Source: a virus
DNA: 28,203 nucleotides
IMG/VR virus record: IMGVR_UViG_3300009104_000096
Coordinates: 1 to 28,203 of that record
Strand: one strand, 5' to 3'
Position 1 is the stretch's first letter. Each line of letters begins with the position of its first letter. The notes below the pieces were generated by a model. The model was not told the DNA's origin. It did not search any database and saw only the letters and a list, made by a program, of their open reading frames with translations. The position numbers were made by a program, and so were the translations under genes. Shown here one piece after another: positions 23,780 through 28,203 of this stretch.

Positions 23780-23956
23780 TTATTTCTTATTTTTCATCCC
23801 TGCACGAATAGATGCCATGCCACTAAAGCCAAGCATTTCATAAAAATACTTCGGCATTACTGCCCATCCCATCATTTCACAAAAAAGACCACCAATTGCG
23901 ACCATAGCAACTAAATAAGTTTTTTTTCCTTTTAAAGCTTCCATTACATCCTCCAT
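23780..23956 (-). CDS. Holin-like small membrane protein, 58 aa, two possible starts
   Basis: Found by translating the gap between spanins and the Gln-rich gene. It begins MEDVMEALKGKKTYLVAMVA, has one clear hydrophobic segment (TYLVAMVAIGGLF), then an amphipathic second helix around YFYEMLGFSGMASI and a basic tail (RAGMKNKK). This layout (LKGKKTY start, short, basic end, next to endolysin and spanins) is typical of small phage holins. There are two ATG codons, at 23956 and 23944, each preceded by its own GGAGG: AGGAGGTTATTA before the first, GGAGGATGTA before the second. The first start overlaps the stop of the preceding basic peptide. The longer form adds two acidic residues. Confidence 0.68.
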   Translation of the reverse strand: MEDVMEALKGKKTYLVAMVAIGGLFCEMMGWAVMPKYFYEMLGFSGMASIRAGMKNKK

Positions 23957-24039
23957 TAATAACCTCCTATACTTGGTTTTTTAATTTTAATTTTTTTAGG
24001 CTTTTTAACTACTTTTCTTTTCTTCATGTTTTTCCTCAT
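23956..24039 (-). CDS. 27-aa highly basic peptide
   Basis: Reads MRKNMKKRKVVKKPKKIKIK, then KPSIGGY, with 14 Lys or Arg among 27 residues. Its ATG overlaps the TGA of the upstream gene, and its TAA overlaps the holin ATG as TAATG, so it is bracketed by two coupled junctions. A second in-frame ATG at 24027 has AGGAAAA upstream. Peptides of this type could bind nucleic acid or a membrane; in this position it may also simply tune ribosome flow into the holin. Function unknown. Confidence 0.6.
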   Translation of the reverse strand: MRKNMKKRKVVKKPKKIKIKKPSIGGY

Positions 24040-24596
24040 CTTTGAACTGGGTAACTCATCCCATAAGGCAAAGGTTCATTTCTTGGGAGCGTATCAAGCA
24101 AACTTCCAGCTCCTTCTGTTCTTTCCAATATCATTCGTCTATCTTCTGGCGTTGCTTCTCTTAATCTTTGAGTTGCGCTTTGTCGCATGATTTCAGCTAA
24201 ACCTTCATTCTCTAAAGGTTGAGGTAAAGGTTGAGGCGGAGCTTGTCGTGTAAATCGCTCTCTTAGAATTTCAAGTGGGCTTTTGTTTGATCTAGATTCA
24301 GTCGGAAGCGAATCTCGATTTATAAAAAGCCAATCCGGAAGAGCCTCTCTTGGGTTTCCCATCCCCAATAGTTCAAATATCGGAGCCGTATCGAATCTGT
24401 GAACGCTTCTTTTGAAATCATCATTACCTAAAGCTCCGATTAACTTGCCTATTGCAGACATATCCTGATCAGACTGTGGCTGTCGAGCTTGCTGTGCCTG
24501 TCTTTGTAATGCCATCTGCAACGCATTTCTTCGCATAGCCTCTTGATTCATTAATACCTGTTGCTGATTAGAAATATGTTTGTCGTATTGATCCAT
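24036..24596 (-). CDS. Unknown Gln/Arg-rich protein in the lysis block, 186 aa
   Basis: I use the ATG at 24596 (MDQYDKHISNQQQVLMNQEA), three bases after the endolysin stop; a TTG five codons earlier lies within the endolysin gene. The first 50 residues are a Gln-rich helix (LQMALQRQAQQARQPQSDQD). The rest is Pro/Arg/Glu-rich with phrases such as IGKLIGALGNDDFKRSVHRF, FELLGMGNPREALPDWLFIN and LAEIMRQSATQRLREATPED. It has no membrane segment, signal or motif I recognise. Low complexity at both ends suggests a structural or linker role. Being between endolysin and holin does not prove a lysis function. Confidence 0.55.
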   Translation of the reverse strand: MDQYDKHISNQQQVLMNQEAMRRNALQMALQRQAQQARQPQSDQDMSAIGKLIGALGNDDFKRSVHRFDTAPIFELLGMGNPREALPDWLFINRDSLPTESRSNKSPLEILRERFTRQAPPQPLPQPLENEGLAEIMRQSATQRLREATPEDRRMILERTEGAGSLLDTLPRNEPLPYGMSYPVQR

Positions 24597-24598
24597 AA

Positions 24599-24967
24599 TT
24601 AGTAAGTCCAAATAACAGGGTTAGTTTTCATGTAGTCAACGTCAACATGAATAAAAGACTTGGCAATTCCTATTCTTTTAAAAAATTTCAGCATAATGCG
24701 AACCAAGTTGTATCTTGATCTACTACTGTTTGTCGCTATATCTACTGCTTTCCCAGACAAATGCGCTGAATGATCAGATCCACCGACTTTAGAATTCCAA
24801 TTTTTACACCTTAATCCTGACGTTACTTGCATCGGTACCCCTAATTCATCTCTTGCCAACTGCAAATTTATTAATAATTCTTTATCAATTTCTTTCGCAC
24901 CGCAACCACACTTACAAATAAATTCATCTTCGTAAAAATTATTCGTCAGCTTTATCCTTTTGGTCAC
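24599..24967 (-). CDS. Endolysin: M15-type peptidase (D-Ala-D-Ala carboxypeptidase-like), 122 aa
   Basis: Cuts peptide bridges of the cell wall at lysis. The zinc-site pattern is SAHLSGKAVDI (His 69, Asp 76) and FIHVDVD (His 107), as in the M15 peptidase family, with the substrate-side VTSGLRCKNWN (residues 48-58) also conserved. The N-terminus (NNFYEDEFICKCGCG) has the CKCGCG phrase seen in phage members of this family. Length is a single catalytic domain with no separate wall-binding part. There is no signal peptide, so export needs the holin. The start is GTG (24967-24965) inside the end of the GIY-YIG gene, with AGAGAAAAAA before it. Confidence 0.88.
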   Translation of the reverse strand: MTKRIKLTNNFYEDEFICKCGCGAKEIDKELLINLQLARDELGVPMQVTSGLRCKNWNSKVGGSDHSAHLSGKAVDIATNSSRSRYNLVRIMLKFFKRIGIAKSFIHVDVDYMKTNPVIWTY

Positions 24968-25442
24968 TTTTTTCTCTGTCGTAGTACTTTTGACTCCATT
25001 TATTGGGCTTAGAATCTTTATATTGATTGTTATATTTTGGTCTAAATTTTTTTATATATGTGTATTCTAAAAAGCCCATATCCTTCTTAAATTCGCTTGT
25101 AATCTCAATGTATGCACAAGCATTAAAATCTTTTAAACCGTCTAATATATGCTTCCCAATTCGCCCTATGACGTTTCTACTCTTGCCTACATAGACTACT
25201 TTTTTATTTTTTATTAAAAAATAAATAGCGCATCTACCAACAACGGGGTCGGAAGATATAACAATATCGTTGTGAGAAATAAGAACATTAGGATTCTTTT
25301 TTTTTATTTTAATTTTTCCCCCCTCAACAGAGAGCGTCTGAGGATGCTGTTGCTCGCCCACACTGGCGCCCCGAGGCGGATGAGGGAAGTTGGAATTCTT
25401 GACGGAATGACGGAAAAAAGAATTCTTTTTATCTTTTTCCAC
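24939..25442 (-). CDS. GIY-YIG endonuclease, 167 aa
   Basis: A single GIY-YIG nuclease core: AIYFLI (Tyr 74) and VVYVGKS (Tyr 84) as the GIY and YIG strands, then Arg 94 in IGRIGKH, the metal-binding Glu 126 in FLEYTYIKKFRPKYNNQ and the closing Asn 138. All expected catalytic residues are present, so it should be active. Free-standing enzymes of this kind in phages are usually homing endonucleases. The C-terminus is a basic tail. The first 43 residues are odd: GC-rich DNA and low structure (see findings). The frame opens with GTG and no clear ribosome site, so the real start could differ. It overlaps the endolysin gene by 29 bases. Confidence 0.75.
   Translation of the reverse strand: MEKDKKNSFFRHSVKNSNFPHPPRGASVGEQQHPQTLSVEGGKIKIKKKNPNVLISHNDIVISSDPVVGRCAIYFLIKNKKVVYVGKSRNVIGRIGKHILDGLKDFNACAYIEITSEFKKDMGFLEYTYIKKFRPKYNNQYKDSKPNKWSQKYYDREKSDQKDKADE
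25393..25425. repeat. Inverted repeat with GAATTC arms
   Basis: GAATTCTT (25393-25400) and AAGAATTC (25418-25425) are perfect 8-bp inverted arms around a 17-base spacer. They flank one edge of a GC-rich segment within the 5' part of the GIY-YIG frame. Confidence 0.75.
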
Positions 25443-25454
25443 CGCTGGCCAATG

Positions 25455-25477
25455 CTAATTATTCGTATGATAATTAG
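25455..25477. promoter_or_regulatory. AT-rich palindrome, possible operator of the late unit
   Basis: CTAATTAT and ATAATTAG form perfect 8-bp arms with a 7-base spacer (TCGTATG). It lies 13-35 bases upstream of the first leftward frame. Symmetry and position suggest a dimeric regulator site; it could also overlap a -10 region for the minus strand. Confidence 0.45.
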
Positions 25478-25494
25478 ACCAAGCGATCTTACAA

Positions 25495-25717
25495 ACCGAA
25501 GCCGATCGGTGTGAAAATGCCGACAACCGATCAAGCAAAACCATCTCCACTCATTTTGAACATACCTCAAACTGGCAAGCTTTCTAACATGTTCAATGGC
25601 AATGCCGTTCGGTCGTGTTGTTAACCGACGGAATCAATAACACAAGCTAGAATACTTCTCACGGTCGAGTAAATACCTCAAGCGATTTGACTTGTCCCAA
25701 CACTTTCAAAATACCGA
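25495..25717. promoter_or_regulatory. Cluster of ACCGA motifs
   Basis: ACCGA on the plus strand at 25495, 25526, 25624 and 25713, and its complement TCGGT at 25506 and 25609. GATCGGT (25504-25510) pairs with ACCGATC (25526-25532); CCGTTCGGT (25605-25613) pairs with ACCGACGG (25624-25631) with one base unpaired. Six copies in about 220 bases is well above chance for a 5-mer (about 0.4 expected in random sequence). Regulatory protein sites or origin iterons are candidates. Confidence 0.4.
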
Positions 25718-25932
25718 CAGCCAGCCCCAGACTTGAAATTAAACGAAATTTAACGGCGGGCGTGGGAAGCTTTGGGGAGTTAAAAAAACGCTAGAATTTA
25801 ACGATAATTCGCCATGCTTGTAAGTTATTGAATTTAAAGACTAATTATGAGAAAGTTTAAAACTGTATTAATAAGGAACGGAAGCATAAAAAATGCTAAT
25901 TAAAAAAAAAGAAAAAAAAGGTTAAATAAAGT

Positions 25933-25960
25933 TTGACTTTGTTTAATAAAAGTCTAAAAT
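25933..25960 (+). promoter_or_regulatory. Sigma70-like promoter for the ATPase unit
   Basis: A -35 box TTGACT (25933-25938) and -10 box TAAAAT (25955-25960) are separated by 16 bases. A tract of almost pure A (25899-25918) lies upstream, like an UP element. Transcription would begin near 25967, leaving about 40 bases of leader before the ATG at 26006. Confidence 0.6.
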
Positions 25961-25990
25961 GGTAGTTGCTTAAATTTTTAATAACTTTAA

Positions 25991-26008
25991 TAGGAGAAAC
26001 AGACCATG
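25991..26008 (+). promoter_or_regulatory. Leader/ribosome site, copy 1
   Basis: TAGGAGAAACAGACCATG: AGGAG lies 9 bases before the ATG of the ATPase gene. The same 18 bases occur before the third plus-strand gene at 28120-28137. Confidence 0.8.
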
Positions 26009-27259
26009 CCACTAGCGTTATCGAAAAAGATTGAAATGAAAATCAGATCGGAGAGATGGAAACAGATCGCGGTTGTCAACGCGGGAAAAGAAATTTGCCG
26101 GCAGTACGGGCACAAGCTTCCAAACGCAAACCGAGTTTGGAAAGGTGAAAATCCAAAAAAGAAATTGATTGAGTATTTGATCAAACATTATGAAGCGGAG
26201 ATGGCGGCCATTCTAGCTATTGACGTTTCACAATATGAAACAGCCGATCAAGTTAGGGATCGGCGCAATAAAGAATTGAAAGAGGAAAAAGAAAAAACTG
26301 TTTCAACTCCTCCGAACATAACTGACCAAAGCAACGGCTCGGATATTTTTAATGACGGCTTTATTGACGAAATCGTCCGACGTGTTCAAGAGAAAGCCGT
26401 AAACCATGAGCAAGTAGATCAAATTGTAAAACAAGCGGTCGAGAAAGCGATTGACGGGCGACCCGTTCAAAAAGTTTTGGTCGATAAATCTGGAACGGTG
26501 ATAAAAGAAATGCCGAAAGTCACCAGCAAGTATTTTAAGCAAGTTGTGGAAATGGCAACCACGGAAGACGTAAACGTTTGTATGGTCGGTCCAGCGGGTT
26601 GCGGGAAAACTTTTCTGGCAAAGCAAGTTGCCGAAAGTTTGGAAATGAATTATGTATCTGTTTCAATAACGGCGGGAGTTTCGGAGGGGAATTTGACTGG
26701 CTGGTTATTGCCGATCGGCGCTTCTGGAAAATTCTTGCATGTGGACTCGGTAGTTTTGAAAGCATGGCAAGATGGCAATTCTTTAATTTTAATTGACGAA
26801 ATGGACGCTGGCGATCCGAATACGCTTTTAATCGCAAATCAAATGTTAGCCAACGGATATATGTTTTTGCCAATGCGACATGAGGAACCAGAGGTTAAAA
26901 GAGGGGAGAATGTTATTGTTTTGGCCGCTATGAATACGAACGGGACAGGCGCAAATATGCAATATTCTGGGCGGAATCAACTCGACCAAGCGACATTAAA
27001 TCGCTTCTTTTTTGTTCTGATGGACTATGATTCGGCACTTGAAAGAGAATTAATACAGGGAGTTTCGGAGCTTCACGATTGGGCAGAACAAATCCGAAAG
27101 AAAATATCCGAGTATAAAATAGCCAGACCTCTTTCAACTCGCCAATTAAAAGGCTATGCCAATTTAATGAAAAAACAAAATTGGACAATGTCTAAAGTTG
27201 AATCCAACTATTTCTGCACATGGTCAGCGGATGAGAAAAGAAAGGTGGTGGCGGCGTGA
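26006..27259 (+). CDS. CobS/MoxR-type AAA+ ATPase, 417 aa
   Basis: The ATPase core is complete: Walker A GPAGCGKT (residues 195-202), Walker B LILIDEMD (260-267), sensor 1 Asn in AAMNTNG (Asn 310) and an arginine finger in DQATLNRF (Arg 333), followed by a C-terminal lid with ARPLSTRQLKGYANL. This spacing is that of the MoxR/CobS family, which works as a hexamer with a vWA-domain partner to insert metals or remodel complexes. The first 190 residues are phage-specific: a basic helical part (RWKQIAVVNAGKEICRQYG), then a charged linker and paired helices (IDEIVRRVQEKAVNHEQVDQ). Its stop overlaps the next gene by GTGA. Cyanophage CobS-annotated proteins are the closest kind I know. Its target is unknown. 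Confidence 0.9.
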   Translation: MPLALSKKIEMKIRSERWKQIAVVNAGKEICRQYGHKLPNANRVWKGENPKKKLIEYLIKHYEAEMAAILAIDVSQYETADQVRDRRNKELKEEKEKTVSTPPNITDQSNGSDIFNDGFIDEIVRRVQEKAVNHEQVDQIVKQAVEKAIDGRPVQKVLVDKSGTVIKEMPKVTSKYFKQVVEMATTEDVNVCMVGPAGCGKTFLAKQVAESLEMNYVSVSITAGVSEGNLTGWLLPIGASGKFLHVDSVVLKAWQDGNSLILIDEMDAGDPNTLLIANQMLANGYMFLPMRHEEPEVKRGENVIVLAAMNTNGTGANMQYSGRNQLDQATLNRFFFVLMDYDSALERELIQGVSELHDWAEQIRKKISEYKIARPLSTRQLKGYANLMKKQNWTMSKVESNYFCTWSADEKRKVVAA

Positions 27260-28077
27260 ATTACCAAGATAACGATAGGATAGATTTTGACTCGGTTCAA
27301 GAAGTTTATAACATGCCAGATCCAATAACAGATAGAAACAAAGATACATGGGAAAGCCAAGAAAATCGATCTCATGGCGTATCAGGGTGGTACGGACTTG
27401 GGGATACTACCCGTCAAGAAGCTAAGGATATTGTCAGAGATGGATGGTTAGTAGGCGCAGAAAAAGTTGAGGAAATGAGCGGGCAGATTTCTCTTCCGAC
27501 TTTGGAATCAATTCAAAGAAAATTGGTGCGCGGTGATATTGGAGACTTTTGCGATCCACACCAAATTAACCGTGGGCAATTTTCAACGGCTTGGACTTCC
27601 AAGAAACGGCGACTCGGCACGGGTCCCAAACGTTATCAACTTTGTTGTCAGATCGGCGGAAATTGTTATGTGGATTGTGAGGAAATGTTATGGAGAGCGG
27701 TTGCATGTTTGGCGCTTGCGGAGTCAATTTCTAAAGCTGGACATGCCGTTGAAATAATCGCATTTTGTAACGTAGCGGATTGTTTTACAAGAAATGGCGG
27801 TGGGCAAATTTGCACCGTTAAAGTCAAACCTTTTGAAGCTTATCTGGACTTGTCCAATCTAGCGGTAACTTTGGGACTATCTGGTTTTTATAGAATATAT
27901 ATGTGGAAAGCCAGACTCGCCCATCCCACAAAAAATGTTAGCTTAGGAATGGGTAGATCAACCGATCGGCTTCCAGCTATTGAATCTGGAAACGCAACCC
28001 AGATCAAAATAGATGGAGATATTACTAGCAAGTCGGATGCGGAATACTTCTTAAACAATATAGCGGACAAGCTATAA
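27256..28077 (+). CDS. Cys-rich putative partner of the ATPase (degenerate vWA-like), 273 aa
   Basis: Starts at a GTG overlapping the ATPase stop (GTGA), with AAGGTGG upstream, so the pair is co-translated. The conserved-looking core is residues 125-190: strand YQLCCQIGGN, CYVDCEEMLWRAVACLALAE helix, then GHAVEIIAFCNVADCF strand. A strand, a helix beginning with small or polar residues and a second strand VEIIAF is the opening of a vWA-like fold, but the DxSxS metal site is replaced by GGNCYVDCEEM. Nine Cys lie between residues about 98 and 190, which could bind metal or form a cluster. The N-terminus (SHGVSGWYGLGDTTRQEAKD) is also distinctive. I have seen similar proteins beside phage ATPases, without known function. 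Fold assignment is by eye. Confidence 0.55.
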   Translation: MNYQDNDRIDFDSVQEVYNMPDPITDRNKDTWESQENRSHGVSGWYGLGDTTRQEAKDIVRDGWLVGAEKVEEMSGQISLPTLESIQRKLVRGDIGDFCDPHQINRGQFSTAWTSKKRRLGTGPKRYQLCCQIGGNCYVDCEEMLWRAVACLALAESISKAGHAVEIIAFCNVADCFTRNGGGQICTVKVKPFEAYLDLSNLAVTLGLSGFYRIYMWKARLAHPTKNVSLGMGRSTDRLPAIESGNATQIKIDGDITSKSDAEYFLNNIADKL

Positions 28078-28086
28078 ACACCAACG

Positions 28087-28120
28087 GCGGGCATTTCGCC
28101 CGCTTCAACTTTTAAATTTT
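28087..28120 (+). terminator. Weak intrinsic terminator or attenuator
   Basis: GCGGGC and GCCCGC form a perfect 6-bp GC stem (28087-28103) with a 5-base loop, followed by TTCAACTTTTAAATTTT. It begins 9 bases after the partner-gene stop and ends just before the leader of the next gene, so it could reduce read-through between them. Confidence 0.5.
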
Positions 28121-28137
28121 AGGAGAAACAGACCATG
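28120..28137 (+). promoter_or_regulatory. Leader/ribosome site, copy 2
   Basis: Same 18 bases as at 25991-26008, ending in the ATG of the third plus-strand gene. Confidence 0.8.
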
Positions 28138-28203
28138 AAAAAAGAAAATTTAGAACGGCAAACCACGATTCAAGAAGCGTCGGATCAAGAAACAAGTCAA
28201 GAC
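28135..28203 (+). CDS. Start of an unknown gene (cut by window edge)
   Basis: Twenty-three codons are present, beginning MKKENLERQTTIQEASDQET. The strong AGGAG ribosome site of the duplicated leader precedes the ATG. The residues seen are polar and charged, probably a flexible or helical N-terminus. It is the third gene of the plus-strand unit, after a small hairpin. Nothing in these residues shows its function. Confidence 0.65.
   Translation, partial: MKKENLERQTTIQEASDQETSQD

Larger units (their letters stand above)
25443..26005. other. Divergent intergenic control region (about 560 bp)
   Basis: No convincing gene in either direction. It separates the leftward late unit from the rightward ATPase unit. 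Contents seen: an 8-bp inverted repeat near the left end; six ACCGA/TCGGT motifs between 25495 and 25717, some forming inverted pairs; a second, AT-rich half (from about 25740) with an A-rich tract at 25899-25918; and a sigma70-like promoter with ribosome site for the plus-strand gene. I could not find a clear promoter for the minus strand. Operators, a phage replication origin or both would fit. Confidence 0.6.

Noticed and set aside
25304-25570. Minus-strand 88-residue frame over the GIY-YIG 5' region
   Set aside because: It overlaps the better-supported nuclease frame, has no motif, and ends in low-complexity AT sequence.
25884-25898. Small AGCAT/ATGCT hairpin as a terminator
   Set aside because: The stem is only 5 bp and AT-rich, and no T-run follows on the plus strand; on the minus strand there is no gene just before it.
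25847-25903. Possible 18-residue leader peptide (MRKFKTVLIRNG...) before the ATPase promoter
   Set aside because: No ribosome site, and it lies upstream of the best promoter, so it is probably chance.
26006-27259. Ascribing cobalamin biosynthesis to the ATPase because it looks like CobS
   Set aside because: The fold supports a CobS/MoxR-family ATPase, but no CobN or true CobT partner is visible, so a cobalt-insertion role is not supported.

Overview
The window is part of a tailed, podovirus-like bacteriophage genome of low to moderate G+C. The evidence is a complete set of head and short-tail genes: large terminase, portal, scaffold, major capsid, a gp4-like adaptor and a tail nozzle. They are followed by a GNAT-fold virion protein, four ejection-type proteins and a run of tail fibre genes. 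There is no tape-measure or sheath gene. Fibre motifs (MAY[IV]GN starts, 12-residue LGT.DVVADMNT repeats, TIP...GPITV endings) are ones I know from marine cyanophages and pelagiphages, so a marine Gram-negative host is plausible. Spanins support a Gram-negative host. The host itself cannot be read from the sequence.

Layout. Everything from about 25.44 kb down to position 1 is on the minus strand and reads as one long late transcription unit. In order of transcription it holds: a GIY-YIG endonuclease; a lysis block (M15-type peptidase endolysin, an unknown Gln-rich protein, a 27-residue basic peptide, a holin-like protein with two possible starts, and an overlapping i-spanin/o-spanin pair); small unknown genes; DNA packaging (a small-terminase candidate, then TerL); a small beta-rich virion protein; portal; scaffold; major capsid. 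A 231-bp non-coding, hairpin-rich gap follows. After it come a HeH/SAP-like acidic protein, adaptor, nozzle, GNAT-like protein, ejection proteins and the fibre locus. In the fibre locus, fibre genes alternate with small DQLDALWKGG-type putative assembly proteins. Genes are tightly coupled, mostly by TAATG or ATGA stop/start overlaps.

Rightwards from about 26.0 kb the plus strand carries a divergent unit. It has a sigma70-like promoter with an A-rich upstream tract. It encodes a CobS/MoxR-type AAA+ ATPase, overlapped by a cysteine-rich protein that looks like a degenerate vWA-type partner without a MIDAS motif. A small hairpin and the start of a third gene follow; the third gene uses the same 18-nt leader as the ATPase. 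This pair is the most interesting functional unit, because ATPase plus vWA-like pairs usually act as remodelling or insertion chaperones and its target here is unknown. The divergent intergenic region contains a cluster of ACCGA/TCGGT motifs, several in inverted pairs, plus an AT-rich palindrome, and is a good candidate for a control region or origin.

Several very small genes (16-codon partial fibre start, 27-aa basic peptide, 28-aa Trp/Tyr-rich peptide, 58-aa holin) were found by reading the minus strand directly. No tRNA, rRNA, CRISPR array, integrase, replication gene or insertion sequence was seen.
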